Both the position numbers and the translations under genes were made by a program. Positions 36,725-50,293 of a DNA stretch of 64,000 nt are shown here, in pieces. The first letter of the stretch is position 1; each line of letters begins with the position of its first letter. The notes beneath the pieces are model-generated. The model was not told the DNA's origin. It saw nothing but the letters and a program-made list of their open reading frames with translations, and made no database searches. The DNA comes from Catenovulum adriaticum (GTDB taxonomy: Bacteria; Pseudomonadota; Gammaproteobacteria; Enterobacterales; Alteromonadaceae), in the NCBI RefSeq assembly GCF_026725475.1, contig NZ_CP109965.1, forward strand, positions 2,790,001 to 2,854,000, written 5' to 3'.

Positions 36725-38335
36725 CTACTTAATTTGAGGTGGTGTCGTAAAAGTATGATAAGGCGCTGGCGACTCGACTTCCCACTCAAGGCCGTGGGCA
36801 CCATCCCACACTTGGGCATCAACGGCTTTACCTTTCTTTTTACAAGCTTTAATTAACAACGCCAGAAAAATTAACTGTGATAACCCAAACGCAAAACCAC
36901 CTAAACTAATCAATTGATTCCAGTTTGCAAATTGAATTGAATAATCAGGAATTCGTCTTGGCATACCCGCTAATCCAACAAAATGCATAGGGAAAAATAG
37001 TACATTTACGGAGATCAACGAGCACCAAAAATGTAATTTAGCCAAGCCAACGTCGTACATAACCCCTGTCCACTTGGGCAACCAATAATAGGTTGCAGCT
37101 ATGAGTGAAAATATTGCGCCTGTTACTAACACATAGTGAAAATGCGCAACCACAAAATAAGTATCATGGTATTGAAAGTCGACAGGTGTAATGGCCAACA
37201 TGAGCCCAGAAAAACCACCAAAAGTGAACAAAACAATAAAAGCAATTGAAAAGAGCATTGGCACTTCAAAACTCAAAGCTCCTCGCCACATAGTAGCAAC
37301 CCAGTTAAAAACTTTTACCCCAGTAGGCACGGAAATCAACATAGTGCAATACATAAAGAAAAGCTCTGCAAATACGGGCATACCCGTGGTAAACATATGG
37401 TGTGCCCATACAATAAAAGATAAAAACGCGATTGAAGCTGTGGCATAAACCATAGACGCGTAACCAAACAGTGATTTACGGCTAAACGTGGGCACTATCG
37501 TTGAAATAATACCAAAGGCAGGCAAAATCATAATGTAGACTTCAGGGTGACCAAAAAACCAAAAAATGTGCTGGAACATAACGGGATCGCCACCGCCTGC
37601 AGCATCAAAAAACGACGTACCAAAATATTTATCAGTCAACACCATAGTCACTGCGCCAGCCAACACTGGCATAACCGCTATTAATAAGTAAGCGGTAATA
37701 AACCACGTCCAGACAAACAGCGGTAATTTCATCCATGTCATACCTGGCGCTCTCATATTAAAAATGGTTACGATAACGTTAATCGCCCCCATAATTGATG
37801 AAATCCCCATAATATGAATTGCAAACACAAATAATGCGGTGCTATCACCGCTATAAGTAGTAGAAAGTGGCGCATAAAATGTCCACCCAAAAGCTGGGCC
37901 ACCACCCTCAACAAATAAACTGGAAAGTAAAATTAAAAAGGCAAAAGGCAAAATCCAAAAACTGAGATTATTCATTCTGGGTAAAGCCATATCTGGTGCC
38001 CCTATCATCATAGGGATCATCCAGTTTGCCATACCAGTAAAAGCTGGCATAACCGCACCAAATACCATAATTAAACCATGTACTGTGGTCATTTGATTAA
38101 AAAAGTGAGGTTCAACAATTTGTAATCCGGGCTGGAAAAGCTCAGCCCGAATGACCATCGCCATAGCCCCACCTACAAGAAACATAATAAAAGCGAACCA
38201 TAAATATAATGTACCTATATCTTTATGATTGGTTGTAAAGATCCATCTTTTAATGCCTGGAGCAGGACCATGTGCATGATCGTCATGGTTTTCTGAATGT
38301 TCGGTCGCAGAATTATTTTGAGTTATTGTGCTCAT
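36725..38335 (-). CDS. Cytochrome c oxidase subunit I (A1 type)
   Basis: A 536-residue heme-copper oxidase core. Heme and CuB ligands are in TTVHGLIMVFGAVMPA, IFWFFGHPEVYIMILPAFG (CuB His-x-x-x-Tyr crosslink region with the A1-type glutamate), WAHHMFTTGMP and YFVVAHFHYVLVTGAIFS. Twelve hydrophobic segments are expected. It is the aa3-type catalytic subunit, served by CyoE and CtaA in the same cluster. The N-terminal 30 residues are histidine-rich (NHDDHAHGP). Confidence 0.98.
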   Translation of the reverse strand: MSTITQNNSATEHSENHDDHAHGPAPGIKRWIFTTNHKDIGTLYLWFAFIMFLVGGAMAMVIRAELFQPGLQIVEPHFFNQMTTVHGLIMVFGAVMPAFTGMANWMIPMMIGAPDMALPRMNNLSFWILPFAFLILLSSLFVEGGGPAFGWTFYAPLSTTYSGDSTALFVFAIHIMGISSIMGAINVIVTIFNMRAPGMTWMKLPLFVWTWFITAYLLIAVMPVLAGAVTMVLTDKYFGTSFFDAAGGGDPVMFQHIFWFFGHPEVYIMILPAFGIISTIVPTFSRKSLFGYASMVYATASIAFLSFIVWAHHMFTTGMPVFAELFFMYCTMLISVPTGVKVFNWVATMWRGALSFEVPMLFSIAFIVLFTFGGFSGLMLAITPVDFQYHDTYFVVAHFHYVLVTGAIFSLIAATYYWLPKWTGVMYDVGLAKLHFWCSLISVNVLFFPMHFVGLAGMPRRIPDYSIQFANWNQLISLGGFAFGLSQLIFLALLIKACKKKGKAVDAQVWDGAHGLEWEVESPAPYHTFTTPPQIK

Positions 38336-38345
38336 CTGTCATCCC

Positions 38346-39494
38346 CTACTGATTTTGTATAAACTGGTGAATATCTTTAGGCTGAACGAAATCTCCAGAG
38401 TTTATTCCCCAGGCATTACGTTCATATGTGACAACAGAAGCGATTTGTTTCAAGCTAAGTTGTTTGCTAAATGCTTGCATCGCAGTGCCATTTCGGCCAT
38501 TTAATACAACATCTATATGTTCAGCTACATCGCCCGTTACCGCCGGACTGCCAACTAAAGAAGGAAACACGCCTGGTAGTCCCATACCATTTTGTTGGTG
38601 ACAGGCTGCACAATACCCCATATAAACTTTTTCACCTTCAGCCATTAATTCTTCTTTGCTCATACTCATTGCAAGCAAACGTTTCTCTTCGGCTTTAGCG
38701 GCAGCTTTTTCTTGCTTTTTCTTCTCCATCCACAGATCGAATTCAGTTGGCTCTAACGCTTTTACAACGACCGGCATAAAACCATGATCTTTACCACAAA
38801 GTTCTGCGCACTGACCGCGATAAATACCTGGCTCATTAACATTGGTCCAAGCTTCATTAATAAATCCAGGGTTCGCATCTTTTTTAACCGCAAAATCCGG
38901 TACCCACCAACTGTGAATAACATCATCAGAGGTCATTAAAAATCTAACTTTTTTATTAGTTGGGATCACTAAAGGTTTGTCTACTTCTAAAAGGTAAGTA
39001 TCACCTTTTAACCACTTACCAGTAATTTGTTCGTTGGGGGTAGCAAGCAAGCTGTAAAACTCAATGTCATGATCTAAGTATTTATAGTGCCATTTCCACT
39101 GTGAACCGGTAACGACAATCGTTAAATCGGCTTCGTTTGCATCCTCCATCGCAATCAGTGTTTTAGTCGCGGGTATAGCCATTACAATAAGTATAATGAT
39201 AGGGATGATTGTCCACGCAATTTCCACTTTTATGCTTTCGTGAAAATTAGCTGCTTTTGCACCTTTGGATTTGCGATGGAATATAATGGCATAGAACATA
39301 GCGCCAAAAACGACTAAACCAATCACAATACAGATATAAAAAATAGTCATATGCAAGTCATAAACTTGATGACTGATGTCTGTTACCCCTGCTCGTAAAT
39401 TAATCGTTGAGTGTGTTGCTGTTTCAGCTGCGTAAACTAATGTAAATGGTAGCAACGAAACTAAAGCCATAAAAACTTTACACTTTTGGCTCAC
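38346..39494 (-). CDS. Cytochrome c oxidase subunit II with C-terminal cytochrome c domain
   Basis: A 382-residue subunit II fused to a c-type cytochrome. A signal peptide (to about VYAAETA, residue 23) precedes two membrane helices. The CuA domain has MTSDDVIHSWWVPDFAVK and CAELCGKDHGFMPV ligands. After a K/E-rich linker, a CxxCH heme site (YCAACHQQNGMGLPGVFPSL) begins at about residue 293. The start is GTG (39494) with AAGGAGA upstream. It leads the cluster, so the promoter should lie in 39495-39700. The fusion lets the subunit pass electrons internally. Confidence 0.96.
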   Translation of the reverse strand: MSQKCKVFMALVSLLPFTLVYAAETATHSTINLRAGVTDISHQVYDLHMTIFYICIVIGLVVFGAMFYAIIFHRKSKGAKAANFHESIKVEIAWTIIPIIILIVMAIPATKTLIAMEDANEADLTIVVTGSQWKWHYKYLDHDIEFYSLLATPNEQITGKWLKGDTYLLEVDKPLVIPTNKKVRFLMTSDDVIHSWWVPDFAVKKDANPGFINEAWTNVNEPGIYRGQCAELCGKDHGFMPVVVKALEPTEFDLWMEKKKQEKAAAKAEEKRLLAMSMSKEELMAEGEKVYMGYCAACHQQNGMGLPGVFPSLVGSPAVTGDVAEHIDVVLNGRNGTAMQAFSKQLSLKQIASVVTYERNAWGINSGDFVQPKDIHQFIQNQ

Positions 39495-39804
39495 GGCTTT
39501 CTCCTTGTTATTGTAATTTTATAGTGCGTTGTCGTTTTTTACTTGCGCAAACAATGCATGTATAAAAATTAGTCAAGGATTTGAAAATTTACAATTATTT
39601 AATATAAATAAAAATCAGAATATCTGAAGTAAATAGGAGACGGTGCAGAATAAATTAGCGCTAAGGTAGGGTTAAGTTAAATTGAAATTTTACATTAAAT
39701 CCGAATAATAGCGTCAAAAAAGCTTAATATACTAAACCTATTAAGCTTTTTTATATAGCGATTCAGACAACTGCGACTATAAGAGCCTTGCTTTGAATAA
39801 CAAG
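39495..39804. other. Intergenic region upstream of the oxidase cluster
   Basis: About 310 bp between the divergent start of subunit II and the lexA stop. It should contain the promoter of the oxidase cluster on the minus strand, but the AT-rich sequence offers several weak -10 matches and I cannot choose one. Apart from the terminator at 39716-39752 I see no gene. Confidence 0.6.
39716..39752 (-). terminator. Strong bidirectional terminator downstream of lexA
   Basis: Perfect 14-bp stem AAAAAAGCTTAATA / TATTAAGCTTTTTT with a 9-base loop, about 55 bp past the lexA stop. T runs on both strands. Confidence 0.8.
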
Positions 39805-40422
39805 TTAAATCCAATCTGTATTTCTTATTACGCCAACCGCTAAACCTTCAATTGCAAAAGGGGTCGATTTTAAATCAACTTCGATTGGTGAAAAATCTTT
39901 ATTTTCAGCAATTAATGTAACTTTACTTCCTTGTTGCTGATATCGCTTCACCGTCACATCGTCTTCAACTCGAGCCACAACAACTTGCCCATTTAATGCA
40001 GTTTGGGCTTTATGAACCGCTAATAAGTCTCCATCCATAATGCCAATTTCAATCATACTATCGCCTTGAACTCGCAATAAATAATCGGCATTAGGTTTAA
40101 ATAAATGAGGGTCAACTTGATAGTGCTCTTCAACATGCTCTTGAGCTAAGATAGGAGAACCTGCTGCAACTTGACCAATTAAAGGCAAGCCTTCGTCTTC
40201 TATCGATTCTTCTTGTACTAAACGAATACCTCTGCTGGTACCTGCAATTATTTCAATAGCACCTTTTTTAGCCAACGCTTTTAAATGCTCTTCGGCTGCA
40301 TTAGGAGATTTAAACCCTAAAATAGACGCAATTTCGGCTCTTGTTGGTGGCATACCTGTATCTTGAATGTTATCTTTTATTAGTTGCAGTATTTGACTTT
40401 GGCGTGCAGTTAAAGCTTTCAT
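39805..40422 (-). CDS. lexA: LexA repressor
   Basis: A 205-residue SOS repressor. The winged-helix domain ([43 protein letters not shown]) is followed by the self-cleavage site Ala87-Gly88 in QVAAGSP and the Ser122/Lys159 dyad ([16 protein letters not shown]). Upon DNA damage RecA filaments trigger cleavage. Two LexA boxes lie directly upstream, so it represses itself. It is divergent from plsB, an arrangement known from E. coli, although the dgkA gene that sits between there is absent here. Confidence 0.97.
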   Translation of the reverse strand: MKALTARQSQILQLIKDNIQDTGMPPTRAEIASILGFKSPNAAEEHLKALAKKGAIEIIAGTSRGIRLVQEESIEDEGLPLIGQVAAGSPILAQEHVEEHYQVDPHLFKPNADYLLRVQGDSMIEIGIMDGDLLAVHKAQTALNGQVVVARVEDDVTVKRYQQQGSKVTLIAENKDFSPIEVDLKSTPFAIEGLAVGVIRNTDWI

Positions 40423-40425
40423 TTA

Positions 40426-40466
40426 ATGTTTATCCATACAGTACTCATTACTGTTAGTATATACAG
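40426..40466 (-). promoter_or_regulatory. Tandem LexA boxes in the lexA promoter
   Basis: On the minus strand the distal box is CTGTATATACTAACAG (40466-40451), a perfect CTGT-N8-ACAG. The proximal box CTGTATGGATAAACAT (40441-40426) has one mismatch in the last base and ends 3 bp before the start codon. Two boxes a few bases apart are the E. coli lexA layout too. Confidence 0.85.
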
Positions 40467-40614
40467 GTGCTTTAAAAACGCAAATAGAATATTGCTTAAA
40501 CCATTGTGAATCTACAAAACATGCTGTGCAAAATCACTTCAAGCTAAAATTGATGGCTGTGTGTTCAGCTCAACATGTTACAATATAAAGAAATATTCAG
40601 CTTAATGACTTTAA

Positions 40615-43044
40615 ATGACAGACTATAAAAAATTTTTTGCTCAGCTCCTAAACCTACCAATGAAACTCCTGATGAGTTCAAAGGTAATTTTAGATGATTT
40701 AGATTTAGAATTAGGCTCGACTAAACAGCCCATTTTTTATGTTATTAAACATGATTCACTATCTGATTTAATCGCATTAAAATCAGCTTGTAAAAAATCT
40801 AATTTACCTGACCCGTTTAAGCCGGTTAAAGTGAATGACACGCTTTTTCGTCGTTACGTATGTTTAGATAAACTACAACCGGTATTAGCTAAAGAGCCGG
40901 GGAAAACTGATGCTACTGAGCAAATTCAAACGGTATTACAGCAACATGTGCAGCAACCCGATTTAGATGCCAAACTCGTCCCTTGTTTTATCAGTTGGGG
41001 ACGTTCGCCCGGCAAAGAAACCTCTAATATAAAAAAGCTTTTCAACCATCAAAAAAAGCCCAGCTGGTTACGTAAAATATTTACGGTGTTATTTATAGGA
41101 CGAGATAATTTTGTTTCCGTTAATCAACCACTCTCTCTTAGATTTGTCGTTGACCAACATGGTAGCTCTCCTGAAATAGCACATAAGTTATTGCGCGTCG
41201 CTCGTTTTCATTTTCAAAGGCAGCAATTAACGATGGCTGGCCCCAGACTTTGGCAAAGAGATCATTTATTAACCTCGCTGTTAGCATCCCCTTCGATCAA
41301 AGATGCTATTAACGATGAAGCAAAAAGCAAAAATATCTCTTATGAAAAAGCGAAAGAGCAGGCAAAAAATTATTTAAATGAAATAGCTGCCGATTATCGC
41401 GATAGTTGGATCAGAATTGGGGATACTGTTTTAACTTGGATTTGGAACAAGCTTTACTCTGGGATTGAAGTTAAAAATGGTGAAAAAATAAGAAAGCTCG
41501 CACAAGATGGCCATGAAATCATTTATATGCCTTGCCATCGCAGCCATATGGATTATTTATTATTGACTTATGTGATATATCACCAAGGCTTAGTCCCTCC
41601 TCATATTGCCGCAGGCGTTAATCTTAACTTTTGGCCAATGGGTGGAATCTTCCGGCGCTCTGGAGCGTTTTTTATGCGCCGCTCTTTTAGAGGCAATAAA
41701 CTCTATTCCGAAGTATTTAAAGAGTATCTGTCTCAGCTAATCAGTAAAGGACACTCAATAAAATTTTATCCAGAGTCTGGCCGTTCAAGAACAGGTCGAT
41801 TACTAAAACCCAAAACAGGCATGTTAGCTATGGTCATACAAAACATGCTTAAAGGCCAAGATAGACCTGTCACTATAGTGCCTGTCTACATAGGCTACGA
41901 GCATGTCATGGAGGTTAAAACCTACTTGCGTGAACTGGGTGGACAAAAAAAGAAAAAAGAGTCTGCCTTACATTTGTTTAGCATTCTAAAAAACTTACGC
42001 CACTTTGGTCGTGGGTACGTTAATTTTGGTGAACCTATTAGCGTAAACAAAACCATGGAAAGCTATCAACCTAATTGGAAACAACAATTAGAGCAAAATC
42101 AAAAGCCTACATGGCTGCCCAGTTACATTAATTCATTAAGCCATAATGTAATGTGTAATATTAATCATGCAGCAGCTTTAAACGGTGTCACTTTAACCGC
42201 AATGAGTCTTTCAGTTGCCAATCAAAACACCTTGTTTAAAGATGATTTAATTAAACAACTTAAAATTTGTGTCGCACTCCATCAGGAAGAAACTCCTTTT
42301 AATAATCTAAGTATGCCGCCGGAAGACTCAATTGAAGCGCTCATTGATAATGCGGTAAAAATGGAAAAATTCACTGAGGATACCGAAGGGCAAAACACAA
42401 TTTCTATCTCGCAAGAGAGCATAGTGGAGCTTAACTACTATCGTAATAACATTTTGCATCTTTATATTATTCCCTCGCTTATTGCCGCATTTTTATTAGA
42501 AACAAATAATATAGAAAAGTCAGAGTTAGTCGCCAATATCAATAAACTTTACCCTATTGTCGCTAACGAATACTTTTTAAAAATAGAGGTGAGTGAGTTA
42601 ATTAAGCATATTGATGCTTGTATTAAAGTATTGGTCGATAATCATTTAATCTCATTAAATGAAGATAAATTGATCGCTGTAAGACCCGCTAATTCTGAGT
42701 ATCTACAGTTACATTTATTAAGCTTAATTTCACAACAGACACTCCAGCGCTACGCGATAGTCTTACACTCAATTGAAAGCCACGAGCAAGGCCTATCTCG
42801 CTCAGCACTAGAAAGGCACTCATTAGATGTAGCTAAAAATTTGGCTAAATTGCATGATATAAAGTCACCCGCCTTTACGGATAAATCTATATTAAGTCAG
42901 TTTGTCGGTGAGTTAAAAGAGCAGGCTTTAATTGTCATTCATGAAGAAGGTCGGTTTATTGCAACTCCAGAACTAAAGGAGTTGAGTGGAAAGATTTATC
43001 GTTTAATAGATGGTGATATTTTAAATACCATTAAACATGCATAG
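40615..43044 (+). CDS. plsB: Glycerol-3-phosphate 1-O-acyltransferase
   Basis: An 809-residue membrane-associated enzyme that acylates glycerol-3-phosphate at sn-1, the first step of phospholipid synthesis. The four acyltransferase blocks are seen: PCHRSHMDYLLLTY, GGIFRRSGAFFMRRSF, FYPESGRSRTGR and TIVPVYIGYE. E. coli PlsB is 807 residues with the same layout. The start ATG at 40615 lacks an obvious Shine-Dalgarno sequence (AGCTTAATGACTTTAA upstream). The 192-bp gap to lexA holds both promoters; whether LexA affects plsB cannot be told from sequence. Confidence 0.97.
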   Translation: MTDYKKFFAQLLNLPMKLLMSSKVILDDLDLELGSTKQPIFYVIKHDSLSDLIALKSACKKSNLPDPFKPVKVNDTLFRRYVCLDKLQPVLAKEPGKTDATEQIQTVLQQHVQQPDLDAKLVPCFISWGRSPGKETSNIKKLFNHQKKPSWLRKIFTVLFIGRDNFVSVNQPLSLRFVVDQHGSSPEIAHKLLRVARFHFQRQQLTMAGPRLWQRDHLLTSLLASPSIKDAINDEAKSKNISYEKAKEQAKNYLNEIAADYRDSWIRIGDTVLTWIWNKLYSGIEVKNGEKIRKLAQDGHEIIYMPCHRSHMDYLLLTYVIYHQGLVPPHIAAGVNLNFWPMGGIFRRSGAFFMRRSFRGNKLYSEVFKEYLSQLISKGHSIKFYPESGRSRTGRLLKPKTGMLAMVIQNMLKGQDRPVTIVPVYIGYEHVMEVKTYLRELGGQKKKKESALHLFSILKNLRHFGRGYVNFGEPISVNKTMESYQPNWKQQLEQNQKPTWLPSYINSLSHNVMCNINHAAALNGVTLTAMSLSVANQNTLFKDDLIKQLKICVALHQEETPFNNLSMPPEDSIEALIDNAVKMEKFTEDTEGQNTISISQESIVELNYYRNNILHLYIIPSLIAAFLLETNNIEKSELVANINKLYPIVANEYFLKIEVSELIKHIDACIKVLVDNHLISLNEDKLIAVRPANSEYLQLHLLSLISQQTLQRYAIVLHSIESHEQGLSRSALERHSLDVAKNLAKLHDIKSPAFTDKSILSQFVGELKEQALIVIHEEGRFIATPELKELSGKIYRLIDGDILNTIKHA

Positions 43045-43070
43045 GTTTGGATTAGCATCTAGAAAACTTT

Positions 43071-43104
43071 CAGAGTATAGGTAGCTAAGGCTACTTTTAC
43101 TCTG
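43071..43104. terminator. Hairpin between convergent plsB and prkB, possible terminator
   Basis: Interrupted stem CAGAGTA...GTAGC / GCTAC...TACTCTG with a 4-base loop, 27 bp after plsB and 17 bp after prkB. No clear T run follows, so termination is only probable. Confidence 0.45.
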
Positions 43105-43120
43105 CTCATAATGCAAATAA

Positions 43121-44014
43121 TTACCGTAACAACCACTCAGTAGGTGTAATTTTTTTACCTTTTTTCTTCATAAGTTCTTCAATAAGTGGCGTAATAATAA
43201 GCTCCATTGCCAAACCCATTTTCCCACCAGGTACGACCATAGTATTGACGCGAGACATAAAAGCACCATCAATCATTTGCAAATAATATGGAAAGTTTAT
43301 GCCTTTAGTACCACGAAACCGAATGACAACAAAGCTTTCATCTAAGCTTGGAATGTCTTTAGCTGAAAATGGATTTGAAGTATCAATTGTTGGGACGCGC
43401 TGAAAATTTATATGAGTGCGGCTAAATTGAGGTGTAATAAAATTAATATAATCATCCATGCTACGCACGATAGATGACATTACTGCTTCGTGACTATGGC
43501 CTCTGTCCGTGGTATCGCGAATAATTTTTTGAATCCACTCTAAGTTAATAATAGGTACCATGCCTATCAAGAGATCAACATGTCTCGCCACATCATTTTC
43601 TTCTGTTACAACCCCTCCGTGGAGGCCCTCATAGAATAGTAAATCAGATTCAGGTAAATCTTCCCAGGGAGTGAAAGTACCTGGCATTTGATTATAAGGC
43701 ACAGCATCATCAAATGAATGTAGATAACGTCTTATTCTACCATTACCGGATTCACCATAAGTTTCAAACAACTCTTCCAATAAACCAAAATCATTTGCCA
43801 CTGGACCAAAATAGCTAATATGTCGCCCTTGTTCTTGAGCTTTCCTAATTTCTACTTCCATTTCTGCGCGGGTGAAACGGTGGAAACTATCGCCTTCAAC
43901 TTCAGCTGCTTTAATATCAAAGCTTCTAAAAATATGTCTAAAAGCTTTTGTTGTAGTCGACGTACCCGCACCAGATGAACCTGTTATCGCAATTATTGGT
44001 GATTTAGTTGACAT
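43121..44014 (-). CDS. prkB: Phosphoribulokinase-family protein
   Basis: A 297-residue P-loop kinase of the PRK family: GSSGAGTSTTTKAFRHIF near the N-terminus, EVEGDSFHRFTRAEME, HISYFGPVANDFGLLEELF, FYEGLHGGVV and HVDLLIGMVPIINLEWIQKI. Calvin-cycle enzymes of this length exist, but no RuBisCO or other Calvin gene is near, and E. coli PrkB has the same layout with no assigned role. It converges with plsB and lies just past the 5S end of the rrn operon. The substrate is not known. Confidence 0.9.
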   Translation of the reverse strand: MSTKSPIIAITGSSGAGTSTTTKAFRHIFRSFDIKAAEVEGDSFHRFTRAEMEVEIRKAQEQGRHISYFGPVANDFGLLEELFETYGESGNGRIRRYLHSFDDAVPYNQMPGTFTPWEDLPESDLLFYEGLHGGVVTEENDVARHVDLLIGMVPIINLEWIQKIIRDTTDRGHSHEAVMSSIVRSMDDYINFITPQFSRTHINFQRVPTIDTSNPFSAKDIPSLDESFVVIRFRGTKGINFPYYLQMIDGAFMSRVNTMVVPGGKMGLAMELIITPLIEELMKKKGKKITPTEWLLR

Positions 44015-44113
44015 AATATAGACCCTTAAAAAGTTAACCTATTTATACGGGATCAAGCACAAAGATCAAGGCTTGCGAATGCAGAGAGTATTTATAAATT
44101 AAATAATTTAAAC

Positions 44114-44143
44114 GAAAAAAGCCCGACTCTTTCGAATCGGGCT
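44114..44143 (-). terminator. Terminator of the rrn operon
   Basis: Stem AGCCCGA / TCGGGCT with a 10-base apical region, followed on the minus strand by TTTTTTCG. It lies about 105 bp after the 5S rRNA end. Confidence 0.75.
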
Positions 44144-44249
44144 GAATCTTGGGATGCTTTCACATCAAATTCTTATGTACAGGATGTACGGTATGTCTAA
44201 ACTGCATAGATGCGTTGTTTAGACCTTATCCTAAAGGATAAAATAAAGA

Positions 44250-44365
44250 GCCTGGCAGTGTGCTACTCTCACATGGGAACTCCCACACTACCATCGCCGC
44301 TATTGTGTTTCACTTCTGAGTTCGAAATGGAATCAGGTGGTGCCACAATGCTTTGGCCGCCAGGC
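44250..44365 (-). rRNA. rrf: 5S ribosomal RNA
   Basis: On the minus strand it runs from GCCTGGCGGCC to CTGCCAGGC, the terminal helix, with the conserved CCATTTCGAACTCAGAAGTGAAAC in between. About 116 nt. It follows the 23S gene, as the last gene of the rrn operon. Confidence 0.95.
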
Positions 44366-44497
44366 ATAAGTCGGTCTGTTAATTCACTTTTCAGTCAATT
44401 AACCAATCAGGACAATACATAATAAAGAGTCAATCAAGTTTGTTTATTCATTCGCGCAGTCACACTTCACGTCATGTTAATAAACATTCGGCGTTGT

Positions 44498-47379
<2,882 letters not shown>

Positions 47380-47647
47380 ATACAACCCGAATGTTTATCC
47401 AGATTGTACGTAGGACTGCTTGCTACTTTGAATACTAATTCAACTTGATTGAATTCGTTTTTCTTTATTACTTCTTGTCCAGATTGTTAAAGAGCGTTGG
47501 ATGTTAACGTTGCCGTTAAAAAAACCAAACTGAAGCATTGATGCAGTTTATTGCACCCCAACACTTGGGTTTGGTTTTTGCTTGCCTTTTAATTTGATAA
47601 CCGTTTATTTATCTGTGTGAACACTGTGCATGTTTAATGAATTTTTG
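47380..47647 (-). other. 16S-23S spacer without tRNA
   Basis: About 268 bp. No tRNA-like T-loop (GGTTCRAATCC) is present on the minus strand. A boxA-like GCTCTTTAACAATC lies at about 47495-47482. A hairpin rich in A/T (AAAACCAAA ... TTTGGTTTT, 47521-47580) and a segment similar to the 16S leader (TTATTTATCTGTGTGAACACTG) complete it; the last probably pairs with the leader copy to form the RNase III stem. Confidence 0.75.
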
Positions 47648-49179
<1,532 letters not shown>

Positions 49180-49354
49180 AGTTTTTAAATCTTGCTCAAT
49201 TAACTCAAAATCACATTTTCATGTGAGCCTGAATAAATTGATAAATTGTTCATTCATCAAATCTATGCCAGTGCTCACACAGATAAATAAGGTTACCTAA
49301 TTTTTAAAGAACGTTGCGGATATTCCGCTGCTTCTTACCGAAGCGAGGCCGCGC

Positions 49355-49382
49355 ATTCTACGCTGTCCTCTTTTGTTGTCAA
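49355..49382 (-). promoter_or_regulatory. rrn promoter P2
   Basis: Minus-strand -35 TTGACA (49382-49377), 16-bp spacer, -10 TAGAAT (49360-49355), followed by the GC-rich discriminator GCGCGGCC. Sixteen-base spacers and GC discriminators are typical of growth-rate regulated rrn promoters. Confidence 0.85.
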
Positions 49383-49502
49383 GCCTTTATTTTTCGTTAT
49401 TGATATTTAACGTTAAACAGGCCTTTTCAACGGTTTGAACTCTATTGAGCTGCGCATTCACTCGCTGATGTTTGTCTGCGTGTTGCTGCGTTGTGGGGGC
49501 GC

Positions 49503-49530
49503 ATTATAGGGACTAATTAAACCCCGTCAA
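49503..49530 (-). promoter_or_regulatory. rrn promoter P1
   Basis: Minus-strand -35 TTGACG (49530-49525), 16-bp spacer, -10 TATAAT (49508-49503), then GCGCCCCC. An A-rich UP-like stretch precedes it. It lies about 150 bp upstream of P2, the usual tandem arrangement. Confidence 0.85.
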
Positions 49531-49722
49531 CGCTTTTTTTGAATTTATTTGAAATTAAAGTTTGTTTGCTTATAAAAACAACTATTCTGCTTTTTTTTGC
49601 ATATTTTATGTACTTTTATTAACTTTGCAGTACAAAATTATCGAATTATCATGTAATTTACGTACTGCCTTATATACTTTTAAAATTATAAATTACAATT
49701 ATCATTCTATTTCGAGGTTTCA

Positions 49723-50196
49723 ATGTCTAATAATAATGTATTTAAACAAGCATTCGTGGTGATTTTTTTAACGTTAGTTTGTTTTTTTGTTCTACCACTC
49801 ACGTCTTTCGAGCTATCAACTCACGTTGCATTAAGTTTAGGTCTCCTTATAGGGGGAAGTGTTTCTATTTTACTTTCTAGTACTAGTACAACTGCCGCTT
49901 CATCTGATACAGATGAAACTGATATTGCAACTAAAACTATTTATGTTGGTAATTTACCTTATCGAGCAAATGAAGCAGCAGTACGTGAGTTATTTGCAAC
50001 ACATGGTCAAGTAACATCTGTTAGATTAATGAGAGACAGAAATACTGGTAAACGTAAAGGATTTGGATTTGTGGAAATGGCGGAGTCTGCAGCGGACAAA
50101 GCAATATCAGAACTTAATGAGCAAGAATTCCAACAGCGTACGTTGAAAGTTAGAGAAGCAAAAGATAGAAGTAAGCAATCTAGCGAGAATCAATAA
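49723..50196 (+). CDS. Membrane-anchored RRM RNA-binding protein
   Basis: A 157-residue protein with two hydrophobic segments (about 9-27 and 34-53), a short S/T-rich linker and one RRM domain (about 70-145). RNP2 is TIYVGNLPY and RNP1 is KGFGFVEM, both with the aromatic residues that stack on RNA bases. The tail is charged (KVREAKDRSKQSSENQ). Soluble single-RRM proteins are widespread in bacteria, but tethering to the membrane is less common; related proteins occur in marine gammaproteobacteria. It is divergent from the rrn operon. Targets are unknown. Confidence 0.8.
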   Translation: MSNNNVFKQAFVVIFLTLVCFFVLPLTSFELSTHVALSLGLLIGGSVSILLSSTSTTAASSDTDETDIATKTIYVGNLPYRANEAAVRELFATHGQVTSVRLMRDRNTGKRKGFGFVEMAESAADKAISELNEQEFQQRTLKVREAKDRSKQSSENQ

Positions 50197-50293
50197 AGCC
50201 AAAAGTGTAAAGATACATCGCATCTGGCTGCATCCATAAAATTACCCCAGCCAGGTGCTTATGACTAAATCCCCTATATGTATTTGTTTGATT

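Larger units (their letters stand above)
49180..49560 (-). other. rrn leader and upstream region
   Basis: The ~180-nt leader contains a boxA-like GTTCTTTAAAAATT (about 49315-49302) for antitermination and the segment TTATTTATCTGTGTGAGCACTGG, which is repeated in the 16S-23S spacer and could pair across the 16S gene. Promoters P2 and P1 are listed separately. Upstream of P1 an A/T-rich stretch (about 49531-49560) looks like an UP element. Confidence 0.65.

Noticed and set aside
49562..49762. 66-residue plus-strand frame upstream of the RRM gene
   Set aside because: Low-complexity AT-rich translation overlapping the RRM gene in another frame, with no ribosome site.
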